Under the pieces are notes generated by a model that did no database searches, was not told where the DNA came from, and saw only the letters and a program-made list of their open reading frames with translations. A stretch of 64,000 nt of DNA from Clostridia bacterium (GTDB lineage Bacteria > Bacillota > Clostridia > Christensenellales > CAG-138). The position numbers and the translations under genes were made by a program. The stretch is taken from the NCBI GenBank assembly GCA_017547885.1, contig JAFYOP010000004.1, positions 507,312-571,311 of the forward strand. The letters are read 5' to 3'. This document shows, one piece after another, positions 1-7,779 of the stretch (position 1 is its first letter; the number at the start of each line of letters is the position of its first letter).

Positions 1-1
1 G

Positions 2-301
2 ACCAGCCCCGCAAACCTGCCTGTATATTACCTCTACACCCAGTCCTATAAGACTGCTATAAACAATGCAGTAGAGGGCGCTCAGGAAACCTGGGATGCG
101 CTGAAGGCAGAGCTTGGCATTTCCGGCACTCCTTCTCTGCTGGTATTTGATGGCGGCGAGGCGAAGCTTTCCTGCGAGAGCAGCGTGGGTTCCGAGTACT
201 TCAGCATGAACGACAGCGAAAAGCAGGTAGAGCGTGATAAGCTGGCCGAAGAGCTTGAGCTGTGGCTGGTTGAGTACGGCCTTACCGGTGAAGTTGCGTA
301 A
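2..301 (+). CDS. C-terminal part of a thioredoxin-fold-like protein (5' end outside window)
   Basis: The reading frame is open from the window edge and gives the last 99 residues before TAA at 299-301. The stretch GISGTPSLLVFDGGE resembles the strand-plus-cis-proline part of thioredoxin-like domains (TP followed by a hydrophobic strand and a G-G/N-E turn), so a thioredoxin-fold protein is a reasonable inference. The CxxC region, if any, would lie upstream of the window. An acidic helix rich in E, K and L closes the protein. The gene ends at a strong terminator. The family assignment rests on one short motif. Confidence 0.55.
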   Translation, partial: TSPANLPVYYLYTQSYKTAINNAVEGAQETWDALKAELGISGTPSLLVFDGGEAKLSCESSVGSEYFSMNDSEKQVERDKLAEELELWLVEYGLTGEVA

Positions 302-320
302 TTAAGCATAATACAATAAA

Positions 321-344
321 AAGCCGCATAATTGCGGCTTTTTT
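321..344. terminator. Bidirectional intrinsic terminator
   Basis: The inverted repeat AAGCCGCA/TGCGGCTT has a four-base loop and is followed by a T run; A's precede it, so it can work on both strands. It lies between two convergent genes. Confidence 0.85.
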
Positions 345-346
345 GC

Positions 347-625
347 TTATTGCAGCTGCTTCAGTACCGATTGCAGCCGCTGCTGCTGATCGGGGGAGAG
401 CATTGGGGCAATGCGACTCGCCACCGAGGCAAGAGCAGCGGGGTCTATAAGGCCGCTCTGCTTTGCAGCGGCCAGCTCCTGCATAAGCTCTGCTTCGGAT
501 TTATTGCCGTATTTGTCTACAACGTTCTGTACATTGCCCAGCATACCGGGGTCGATTTGCTCCGCGGCCTTTTTCATTTCATCCATATTTGGCATGGGCT
601 TGCTGTTGCGCAGGGTACGCTTCAT
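347..625 (-). CDS. Small helical protein of unknown function (92 aa)
   Basis: I do not recognise this protein. It has a basic N-terminus (MKRTLRNSKPMP), then a predicted all-helical, soluble sequence with no membrane segment or signal peptide, ending in LSPDQQQRLQSVLKQLQ. The start is supported by GAGGTGAT just upstream of the ATG at 625. It is divergent from the next small gene (741-1160), and the two share a roughly 115-base intergenic region, so they may be co-regulated. It shares its terminator with the convergent gene to its left. Confidence 0.7.
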   Translation of the reverse strand: MKRTLRNSKPMPNMDEMKKAAEQIDPGMLGNVQNVVDKYGNKSEAELMQELAAAKQSGLIDPAALASVASRIAPMLSPDQQQRLQSVLKQLQ

Positions 626-740
626 ATCATCACCTCAGGGTAATAATATGCGCAGAAATCGTGAAAGGTTCATTCCGGTGCCTTTTTGCATACAATAAAG
701 TACCGGGGAGATATCTTCGGCAGAAGGGAGGGCTAACAGC

Positions 741-1160
741 ATGCAGAGAACTGCCCCAACATCACTACCCCAGCGGCGGGAGGGAAACGGTTCCCCTGCC
801 CTTACAATGGCCAGCCGCATACGGGCGGAACAAGGACCTGAGCGGGCGGCCCAGTACCTCAGCGCAATGGAGCCCTTCCTTGCACCGGGGGAGCGCACCT
901 ATATTGCTTATACCCTTGGCCTGCCCATTCCGCAGCCTGTGCAGCAAAGCTATTCACCGCCACAGCAAACCCCTAATATGAATCCTCTTGGCGCTTTGGG
1001 CGGTATGGGGAATATGGGAGGCCTGGGCAATATAAGCAGCATAATGCAGATAATGCAGCTGATGAACAGCCTGCAGGGGGCACAGAGCGGACAGGGCGGC
1101 AACCCTCTGATGCAGATGCTGGGAAACCTTATGGGTGGGGGAAATGGCGGAACAAAGTAA
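741..1160 (+). CDS. Protein of unknown function with Gly/Met/Asn-rich low-complexity tail (139 aa)
   Basis: I do not recognise this protein. A GGGAGGG Shine-Dalgarno site lies 8 bases before the ATG. Residues 1-60 look like a small helical domain (ERAAQYLSAMEPFLAPGERTY). After a Pro/Gln linker, residues 80-139 are a low-complexity segment of Gly, Met, Asn and Gln (for example GGMGNMGGLGN). There is no signal peptide. The Gly/Met-rich tail suggests a disordered or self-associating region. It is divergently placed to 347-625, whose product is also small and helical, and it ends at a bidirectional terminator. Confidence 0.7.
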   Translation: MQRTAPTSLPQRREGNGSPALTMASRIRAEQGPERAAQYLSAMEPFLAPGERTYIAYTLGLPIPQPVQQSYSPPQQTPNMNPLGALGGMGNMGGLGNISSIMQIMQLMNSLQGAQSGQGGNPLMQMLGNLMGGGNGGTK

Positions 1161-1163
1161 AGC

Positions 1164-1192
1164 AAAACGGATGCATATGATGCATCCGTTTT
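1164..1192. terminator. Bidirectional intrinsic terminator
   Basis: A perfect 12-bp inverted repeat, AAAACGGATGCA/TGCATCCGTTTT, with a 5-base loop. The A/T-rich stem ends let it act on both strands; it separates the convergent genes at 741-1160 and 1203-2357. Confidence 0.85.
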
Positions 1193-1202
1193 AAAATTTG
1201 CT

Positions 1203-2357
1203 TTAGGGTATCATACTTAGCAGCAGCGCTGTGCCAATTCCGAGATAATTGCCCACTGCGTATCCCAATATACCGCAGATAAGGCCGGGCAGAACAACCT
1301 GACGGTTATTAAGTGCATTTGCCGTAGGCACTATGAAGGCCGGGCCGTATATACCTGCTGTGGAGGTTATGATGGCGGTATCCGCGTCTATACGGGCAAT
1401 ACGGGCAAGCAGCAGATGGAGTATTACAGAGCCGAACTGAGCTGCCGCAAACATGCACAGGAACAGCAGGGAGTTAAGGTTTATTGCGCTGAAGTCAAAG
1501 GAAAGGCCTATGCCTACGGAGAACATGTATATGAGATACTGGCCTGCGGAGTAGGAGCCGGGAGCCTGACGTATTTTCTTTACAAAGGACAGGCCTATGC
1601 CGAGGGTGGTTACCACCAGCATTATTATCATAACGTCCAGCTCACCTGTAATAAGTAAGGCAAGCCCTGCGGCTATGCCGAGGCACAGCACACCGAGAAG
1701 AACTATAGGAGCGCGCTTAAGCATGAGCCTGAATGAGAAGATATCCTTTTCAGGTATAAAGTTTGCCCCAAGATCCTGCTCAAACTGAGTAGAGGTATCG
1801 TCGGAAAGGCTGCTGCTGAAAGCAGGGAGAAACCTGCGGCACAGCTTTGGCATTACGGATATCAGCAGCAGGAAATATATGCCGCCCACCACAACGTCCG
1901 CGGTATTTGCAAGAACTATGTGACTGGAATCAACCTTAAGCGCTGCGCCGATGGCCATAAGGTTGGGGGTGCCGCCGGTATAAAGGCCTATCATCATGCC
2001 CGCGTACTTTTCCGCATTGGGAATGGTATTGCTGAACAGCAGGAATACGCAGGATGACACAGCTATTACCGCCAGCATCATCAGCGCGAAGGAGGTAATT
2101 GTGGGCCTTGCCAGCCGCTTTACGCTGCGAAGGTCAGCGGAAAATAGTATAAGCGGTATGGCAATGGGGACAAGTATCTCGGAAATATCCATGGCAATGG
2201 ATGTGTCCGGCAGCAGCATGCTGAAGATAAAACCTGCAGCATAGCACAGGAATACAGGGCCAAGGGTATTGAGTAAGGATACCTTTTTTGAAAGCAGCAC
2301 CAATACACGAGGCAGCAGTACGATCAGGAGAATGATGAAGATATTGTTTATCGGCAT
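1203..2357 (-). CDS. DUF819 family membrane protein (YjcL-like)
   Basis: An integral membrane protein of 384 residues with about ten hydrophobic segments. The GGTPNLMAIG stretch and the alternation of AGF- and GIYGP-type helix breaks match the DUF819 (YjcL) family, whose transport substrate is not established. The ATG at 2357 is chosen because GGAGG lies six bases upstream; the longer frame to 2477 has no such site and would add a 40-residue extension unlike the family. It is monocistronic, between two hairpins. Confidence 0.85.
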   Translation of the reverse strand: MPINNIFIILLIVLLPRVLVLLSKKVSLLNTLGPVFLCYAAGFIFSMLLPDTSIAMDISEILVPIAIPLILFSADLRSVKRLARPTITSFALMMLAVIAVSSCVFLLFSNTIPNAEKYAGMMIGLYTGGTPNLMAIGAALKVDSSHIVLANTADVVVGGIYFLLLISVMPKLCRRFLPAFSSSLSDDTSTQFEQDLGANFIPEKDIFSFRLMLKRAPIVLLGVLCLGIAAGLALLITGELDVMIIMLVVTTLGIGLSFVKKIRQAPGSYSAGQYLIYMFSVGIGLSFDFSAINLNSLLFLCMFAAAQFGSVILHLLLARIARIDADTAIITSTAGIYGPAFIVPTANALNNRQVVLPGLICGILGYAVGNYLGIGTALLLSMIP

Positions 2358-2445
2358 ATATACCTCCGCAAAGGGTATGAATATAAAACCTTTACCAAAT
2401 ATATAATACAATTTTTTGAAGTAAAAATAAAGGGATAGTATAAAT

Positions 2446-2471
2446 AAAATGCACGGCGGAAACCGTGCATT
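2446..2471. terminator. Intrinsic terminator downstream of the XdhC operon
   Basis: AAATGCACGG/CCGTGCATTT with a six-base loop and A/T-rich flanks. It lies just 3' of the leftward xdhC-type gene. Confidence 0.75.
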
Positions 2472-2516
2472 TAACAATACTGTTCAAATTTAAGTGCTTT
2501 TTGTGATTTGCTGTGA

Positions 2517-3521
2517 TTATTTGTGCTTTGCCCTGTGGGCGATAAGCTCAGCGGCTATGCTTATGGCTATCTCTGCAGGGGTCTCTGCCCCTATTGGCAG
2601 GCCAATGGGAGTGTGTATACGGGCAATGTCTTCATCGCTTATTCCTGCTTCACGCAGGCGCTTGTTGGTGGCGACTATTTTGCTGCGGCTGCCTATAACG
2701 CCCACATAGCCTGCGGGGGTGCGGAGGGCCTGCTCCAGCAGCTCATAATCCCCCTGATGCCCGCGGGTCATTATTACGATATAGTCCTCAGGCGTAACCT
2801 TTATGCGGGACAGCATTTCGGTGTATGGGGCGGTGATTATATCCTTGACGCCGGGAAAGAGCGCAGGATCGGAAAACTGAACACGATCCTCGTACAACAC
2901 CACTGAAAAACCCAGATGCACCAATACCGGTGCAAGCTCCTGAGACACATGTCCGCCGCCGAAAAGGTATAAGGTATCCGAACGGGTAAGTGGCAGCACA
3001 TAGCAGGCTGCCTCATTTGACATTACAGGCCTTGTGCCGGCCAGAGCGGCTACTGTATCCACCGGCAGAGGAAAAGCCGATGAGAGGCCATACTCGTGGG
3101 TGTACAGGGACATTGCGCCATCTGAAAGGGAAATTGCCAGCCACGCGTTGCTGCGGGTATCGTAAAGCTCTGCATTTTTTTTGAAAAGCTCTGCCGTTGT
3201 CGTATCTCCTGTGGGTACATAGCGGAAGTATACTGTGGAGTTTCCGCCGCATATCATGCCGATATCCGCAATCTGGTTGGGGGTGAGTATAAAATCCTTT
3301 GCACCTGATTGGTGGGTTTTAAGTACATCCAAAGCATGCAGTATGCTTTGATACTCAATAGGGCCGCCGCCCACCGTGCCGGAGATAGACCCATCCGGGA
3401 ACACGGCCATTGCGGCACCGATCCCGCGGGGGGTGGAGCCGTAGCTTTTGATTATGCTGCAAAAAACTGTATCCTGCCCTGACATAAGGGCGTTGTACAT
3501 GGATAGAAATAGCTGTTTCAT
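2517..3521 (-). CDS. XdhC/CoxI family molybdenum-hydroxylase maturation protein
   Basis: A 334-residue protein with the XdhC layout: an N-terminal domain with GTVGGGPIE at residues 48-56 and CGGN at 91-94, then a Rossmann-type domain (LFGGGHVSQELAPVL around 186-200, GVIGSRSK at 274-281, TPIGLPIGAETPAEIA near 304-319). XdhC proteins bind molybdenum cofactor, sulfurate it and insert it into xanthine-dehydrogenase-type enzymes. No such enzyme is encoded here. Its ATG overlaps the stop of the upstream phosphatase gene (TAATG), so it belongs to the sensory-hydrogenase operon and is probably translationally coupled. The link between the two functions is unexplained. Confidence 0.9.
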   Translation of the reverse strand: MKQLFLSMYNALMSGQDTVFCSIIKSYGSTPRGIGAAMAVFPDGSISGTVGGGPIEYQSILHALDVLKTHQSGAKDFILTPNQIADIGMICGGNSTVYFRYVPTGDTTTAELFKKNAELYDTRSNAWLAISLSDGAMSLYTHEYGLSSAFPLPVDTVAALAGTRPVMSNEAACYVLPLTRSDTLYLFGGGHVSQELAPVLVHLGFSVVLYEDRVQFSDPALFPGVKDIITAPYTEMLSRIKVTPEDYIVIMTRGHQGDYELLEQALRTPAGYVGVIGSRSKIVATNKRLREAGISDEDIARIHTPIGLPIGAETPAEIAISIAAELIAHRAKHK

Positions 3522-4705
3522 TAGAAATATATCACCTTTATACGCTTGCCCATCAGTTTAAGGCACTCGGCAAGCTCCTTTACCAGCTGCATCTTTATTG
3601 TGAAATTTATGGGCAGTTCTACGTTCTGGTGGGCGGGGTTTATTGCTTTGCCTACGAAGAAGTTTATATCGGTGGCTTCCTCAAACAGCATGCGGGCAAT
3701 CAAAGAAGCACCGTCCTTCTTAAAACCCCATTTTTCATAGGAATTATTGTCAGCAAGGCAATCCCGGGCGTATTCCAGCACCCTGTTGATGGTGATAACG
3801 CCCTCTGTAACAAGGTCTGCACCCTCCATTTTTGCAATGGGCGGTATATCCGGATCGCTGGAGGTAAGGCTGGGGAACAAGGGCTGCTTCAGATATTCCG
3901 AGGCTATCGCCGAGGTTGTACCGCCGCAGACTATATGTTTGCCCTCTTTGGCAAAGAAAAGGGACATCATCTTGGTGCAGTCATTGCGGTTGGAAGGAGG
4001 GCCTATAATAAGGTTGACGGGCTCACGGCGGCGGATACGTACGACGCAGGCCGTAGCGTCATCCGAAGGCTTTCCTCCGTACAGTTTCTCTGTTTCATTG
4101 ATGAGCATGGTGGAAAGATTCTTTGCGCTGTGGCTCACAAGACAGAGCGGTGCCATAAATTCGGCAATGTCACTGCTCTTCCAGCCAAAGTTATAGGACA
4201 GGCCCATTCCTGCATGCTCTACACCGTCCGAAAAGGCGAGGAATACGTCCCCTTCCTGTATATCCACTTCGGCCTTTATAAGGGTTTTGTCGCCGATGGT
4301 AAATTCTTTGAAGGGCAGTTCCACACGAGCTCCGTTTCGAAGCAGCATTGCCTTGGGGTTGTCGTATTGAATTATTTCCGCGCTGCGGTTGTGCACTATG
4401 CGGATTATGGTAAAGGTGGAATATGCCACCTGCCGTACAGAGCATACGGGCAGCGTTTCAACCAGGGTCTGAACGGCATACTCAAGCTTTAGCCCGGAGG
4501 ACAGCATGGTGGAAAGTATTTTTGAGGTAAGGGTGGACAAAATGCTGGCTTTAACGCCGCTGCCAAGGCCGTCTGCAAGCACGACTATGGTACTGTTTCC
4601 ATCCTCCGGCTCGATTATTTCCACGTGATCCCCGCAGAGCTGTTCGCCGTGGTGATTTATGCTGAGATATCCGATATCCGCACAAAGATTATTGGTGGTT
4701 ATCAT
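3521..4705 (-). CDS. SpoIIE-type PP2C serine/threonine phosphatase
   Basis: A 394-residue protein whose first ~225 residues form a PP2C/SpoIIE domain. The metal-binding motifs VVLADGLGSG (residues 41-50), FSDGVEHAG (near 165) and PSDDATACVV (near 213) are intact. The C-terminal ~170 residues have no catalytic signature I recognise; this tail is common in phosphatases next to PAS-type [FeFe] hydrogenases. The 5' end overlaps the hydrogenase gene by 17 bases and its stop overlaps xdhC, a sign of tight coupling. The likely role, inferred from context, is to turn a redox or H2 signal from the hydrogenase into protein dephosphorylation. Confidence 0.9.
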   Translation of the reverse strand: MITTNNLCADIGYLSINHHGEQLCGDHVEIIEPEDGNSTIVVLADGLGSGVKASILSTLTSKILSTMLSSGLKLEYAVQTLVETLPVCSVRQVAYSTFTIIRIVHNRSAEIIQYDNPKAMLLRNGARVELPFKEFTIGDKTLIKAEVDIQEGDVFLAFSDGVEHAGMGLSYNFGWKSSDIAEFMAPLCLVSHSAKNLSTMLINETEKLYGGKPSDDATACVVRIRRREPVNLIIGPPSNRNDCTKMMSLFFAKEGKHIVCGGTTSAIASEYLKQPLFPSLTSSDPDIPPIAKMEGADLVTEGVITINRVLEYARDCLADNNSYEKWGFKKDGASLIARMLFEEATDINFFVGKAINPAHQNVELPINFTIKMQLVKELAECLKLMGKRIKVIYF

Positions 4706-6365
4706 GATCGATGGACTCCTTCAGCTTGGTGAGGGCTATTTTGGTTTCGGCTGCGGTCTCGCCAAGCAGGGAGGCGATCTCCTGTACGATTCGCATCTGC
4801 TTGTCTACAACCCGGTCGGCTGTTTCAATGGTCTGGCGGCTGAGGGCATCGTGGCTTTTGCGTGCGTTTTCCTCATCAGTAACGTCGCGGAATATGCCTA
4901 TGAGATTGTCTGACTTGCTGTCGCTGACTATTGTTACCTCAAGATAGCTGTCAAATTCCGCGTAATAGTCACGCTTATTGCGTATGCGGCGAATGTTTTC
5001 CGAAGCCAATACAAAGTCCGAGGGATCCATTATGCGTATAAGGGGCTCGCCCAGCACATCGGAGCGATTATTTACATGCATCATTTTCATGGCTGCGCGG
5101 TTGAGCTGCTGTACTTCAAATGAATCGTTTACTACCAGTATACCATTGGGGATGTTATCCAGAATGGTATCGGTAAACCGCTCGGATTTTTCCATAAGGT
5201 AGGGGAGACACATGTCTATTTCAGCCTTGCCCTGCACTACGGCGGCAGCCTTTTCTCTGCAGGTATCATAGCCGCAGGTACCGCAGTTCAGTTCATCCGC
5301 AGGGGAAGTCTTGCCCATTTTGTGCAGTACTTCTTCTATTTGGGCGGTGGATGGGGAAAGCTTGTGCAGGTTTATGCTGGGGTGAGCATCGGAAAGCCGC
5401 TGCTGAGGAGGCTGAGACACCTCAAAGTCATCTTTTCCGGCGTAGGCGAAGGTGGCCCTGTATCCTCTCAGGGGGGAAACCTTGTTTTTGCGCATGAGGG
5501 GGCCGCGGATGCAGCTGCCTGCGCAGGAGGACATTTCGATAAAGCAGCGATGCACTCCGCCTCTGGCGATATCATCCAGTGCCGCAATGCAGTTTTCCAC
5601 GCCGTCTATGGTGAGATAGATATAGTCGGGATTGCGATAGGATAGTGTACCCAGCACGCCGCCTGAGGTGGGGAAAATACGGGCAAGGCTATGCTGAGAG
5701 TTGTCCATTGCTTTTTCGGGCACTATGCCGGCTTTTTTAAACATGGAATTGATCTCATCAAATGTGAGAGCAGCATCCACGTTTGCCATGGCGGCCTCGT
5801 CCTTTTTGGAGAGGCAGGGCCCTATAAACACAGTCTTTGCCTCAGGATGACGGCGCTTGATATCGTCGCAGTGGGCGTGCATGGGGGTTATTACTGGGGC
5901 AAGGCAGTTTATCAGCTGAGGGTAGTATTTTTCCACCAGCAGATTTACGGTATGGCAGCAGGAGGTAATGATTATATCCTGAACACCCTCCTGAAGCAGG
6001 CGCTCATACTCTCTTTTTACTATTGTTGCGCCTATGGCGGTTTCCTCAACGTCTGTAAAGCCCAGCTTTATGAGGGCATCCTTAAGTGAGTTTATACCGA
6101 CTCCTTCAAAGTAAGACAAAAAGGATGGGGCAACGCTGGCGTATACAGGGGCATCTCCGCGAAGCAGCACGGAGACTATCTCGGTTTCGTCAACTATGTC
6201 CTTTGCTCCTTGTGGGCAGGCAACAAAGCACTCTCCGCACAGTATGCACTCCTCGGGGATAACGTTTGCCTGATTGCCAGAGAAGCGTATGGATTTTACA
6301 GGGCAGTGACGGATACATTTATGGCAGTTTTTACAGTTGGATTTTTTAAAAGTGATGTATTCCAT
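4689..6365 (-). CDS. Sensory [FeFe] hydrogenase (group C, HydS-like) with PAS domain
   Basis: A 558-residue protein. Two 4Fe-4S ferredoxin motifs use Cys 11/14/17/21 and 40/43/46/50. The H-cluster domain follows with variant motifs: TSCCHTVN (134-141) in place of TSCCPxW, GPCLSKKDE (182-190) in place of MPCxxKxxE, and EMSSCAGSCIRGP (277 onward). Then come a further Fe-S motif (CGTCGYDTC, near 365) and a PAS domain (DNIPNGILVVNDSF, near 405), ending in a probable coiled helix. This order is that of the group C hydrogenases proposed to sense H2 rather than produce it. The neighbours, a NuoE-like protein and a PP2C phosphatase, support a signalling role. No hydE, hydF or hydG maturation gene is in the window. 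Confidence 0.9.
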   Translation of the reverse strand: MEYITFKKSNCKNCHKCIRHCPVKSIRFSGNQANVIPEECILCGECFVACPQGAKDIVDETEIVSVLLRGDAPVYASVAPSFLSYFEGVGINSLKDALIKLGFTDVEETAIGATIVKREYERLLQEGVQDIIITSCCHTVNLLVEKYYPQLINCLAPVITPMHAHCDDIKRRHPEAKTVFIGPCLSKKDEAAMANVDAALTFDEINSMFKKAGIVPEKAMDNSQHSLARIFPTSGGVLGTLSYRNPDYIYLTIDGVENCIAALDDIARGGVHRCFIEMSSCAGSCIRGPLMRKNKVSPLRGYRATFAYAGKDDFEVSQPPQQRLSDAHPSINLHKLSPSTAQIEEVLHKMGKTSPADELNCGTCGYDTCREKAAAVVQGKAEIDMCLPYLMEKSERFTDTILDNIPNGILVVNDSFEVQQLNRAAMKMMHVNNRSDVLGEPLIRIMDPSDFVLASENIRRIRNKRDYYAEFDSYLEVTIVSDSKSDNLIGIFRDVTDEENARKSHDALSRQTIETADRVVDKQMRIVQEIASLLGETAAETKIALTKLKESIDHDNHQ

Positions 6366-6409
6366 AGTGGATATCGCCTTTCGCTGTGTGATGTTTGGGA
6401 GTAGGGGTA

Positions 6410-6655
6410 CTATGCCTCAATGCCTGCAAGTATTACATTGCGGAAAAACTCATCTACTGTATCCGGGGATACGGAATGGTGCACGTCATCCACCGTTACG
6501 TTTACTCCTGACTGACACAGCCCCATGCAAAATAAACCCTGCAGCCGGATCTTTTCTTCCAGATCGTGCTCTGAAACCAGCTGCTGCAATCGGGTTATGA
6601 TCTGATTTGAGCCTTTTATGTGGCAGGAGCTGCCTATGCAAATGGAAACAGTCAT
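6410..6655 (-). CDS. Thioredoxin-like [2Fe-2S] ferredoxin (NuoE-like, short)
   Basis: An 81-residue protein with the four-cysteine pattern of thioredoxin-fold [2Fe-2S] ferredoxins: CIGSSC near residue 6 and CMGLC near residue 43. It equals the C-terminal domain of NuoE/HydC-type subunits without the helical N-terminal part. It is the first gene of the leftward hydrogenase-phosphatase-XdhC operon and has an AAGGAGAT ribosome-binding site. It probably passes electrons to or from the sensory hydrogenase, judging from gene order. Confidence 0.88.
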   Translation of the reverse strand: MTVSICIGSSCHIKGSNQIITRLQQLVSEHDLEEKIRLQGLFCMGLCQSGVNVTVDDVHHSVSPDTVDEFFRNVILAGIEA

Positions 6656-6708
6656 GCTTTGATCTCCTTGGGTAGTTTGAATAGATTGAATAGCAGTATT
6701 ATATAAAA

Positions 6709-6738
6709 ATTATAGCATTAAAATAAAAACAAAACCAA
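6709..6738 (-). promoter_or_regulatory. Promoter of the sensory hydrogenase operon
   Basis: Read on the minus strand: TTGGTT, an 18-base spacer ending in TGC, then TATAAT, i.e. an extended -10 promoter. It lies about 55 bases upstream of the first operon gene in an A/T-rich gap. Confidence 0.6.
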
Positions 6739-6788
6739 TATTATCGTTAAAAAAATAGCAATAAATTATATGGAAGGAAAATGCCGCA

Positions 6789-7772
6789 TTACCGCTTGCG
6801 GGGCATGGAGCGTATAAGGGCCATCTCAAGGGCGGCAGTATCCGTCTGCTGTCCTGAAACCTGAAGATAGCCTACGTTTGCAAACAGGCGAAGTATTTCC
6901 ACCAGCTCCTGACGTGAATAGCGAAGAGCCGCTTCATAGGCTTTCTTTGCAGGGAAGGAACTGCCGGTAATGGCAAGGACTCTGTCGCGGTTGAGGCCTT
7001 TGTCTATGTAGGTTCTGGCGGTAAGCATGGCCTTAAAACGGTTTTCCATAAAGGCGGCTATGCCAAAGGGATTTTCCCCGTCCGAAAGCATGGTGCGATA
7101 AGCTCTCAGGCCATCCTGAGCCTTGCCGGCCAGGAAATAATCCTGCATATCAAATATCCTTACCTCAAGGCTGCGGGTTACGCACTTTGATATGGCGTCC
7201 TTTGTAAGCTCATTTCCGCGGCCCACATATCCTGCGGCCTTGGTAAGCTCATTGTTCAGCACGGAAATATCAGTGCCTGCAAGGTTGACTATGTGACGGG
7301 CGGCGGCTTCGGGGATGGTCACATCCAGCCGCTTCTGCTGCTGCATGACCCATTTTATGGCATCCTGAGGGGAGCATTTGTCAAATTCCACAATCGTGCC
7401 GTGGGCTTTTATGGCTTTGACAATGGCCGGCGTCTCTTTTGCCTTGCCGCGAATAAAGAACACCAGCAGCGTGCTTTCAGGCATGGAGGGAAGGTATGCG
7501 GCAAGCTTTTTGCCTTCGCTGTCGGTGGGAAGGCTGCGGCAAATCACCATGCGCCGCTCTGCAAAGAAGGGCAGAGTTTCGCAGGCGGAGATGATATCGT
7601 CTGCCGCGGCATTTTCAAGGGTTTGCAAATTCAGCTCCCTGCTTACGTCGTCAAGTGTATCCTTGAGGGCCTTCAGGGCGCTGTCCTTTATAAATTCCTC
7701 CTCGCCGTGCATAAGGTATATACCGCTGAGAGAGTTGTTCTTTATGCATTTGAAAAACGTCATGTAATCCAT
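6789..7772 (-). CDS. holA: DNA polymerase III subunit delta
   Basis: A 327-residue protein of the HolA family. It starts with the typical FFKCIKNNSLSGIYLMHGEE element (a degenerate Walker A region follows) and continues through the AAA-like domain with LVFFIRGKAKE and the C-terminal clamp-loader collar (helices around SFPAKKAYEAALRYSRQEL). Delta opens the beta sliding clamp in the clamp loader. It is the last gene of the leftward queA-to-holA run and lies 7 bases from the ComEC-like gene, a pairing common in Bacillota. I see no clear terminator after it, so read-through toward the hydrogenase operon is possible. Confidence 0.93.
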   Translation of the reverse strand: MDYMTFFKCIKNNSLSGIYLMHGEEEFIKDSALKALKDTLDDVSRELNLQTLENAAADDIISACETLPFFAERRMVICRSLPTDSEGKKLAAYLPSMPESTLLVFFIRGKAKETPAIVKAIKAHGTIVEFDKCSPQDAIKWVMQQQKRLDVTIPEAAARHIVNLAGTDISVLNNELTKAAGYVGRGNELTKDAISKCVTRSLEVRIFDMQDYFLAGKAQDGLRAYRTMLSDGENPFGIAAFMENRFKAMLTARTYIDKGLNRDRVLAITGSSFPAKKAYEAALRYSRQELVEILRLFANVGYLQVSGQQTDTAALEMALIRSMPRKR

Positions 7773-7779
7773 AGCGATA

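Noticed and set aside
4689..6365. Reading the hydrogenase gene as a catalytic, H2-producing enzyme
   Set aside because: The H-cluster motifs are the variant forms of group C, a PAS domain follows, and the operon holds a phosphatase rather than electron-transfer subunits of a metabolic hydrogenase.
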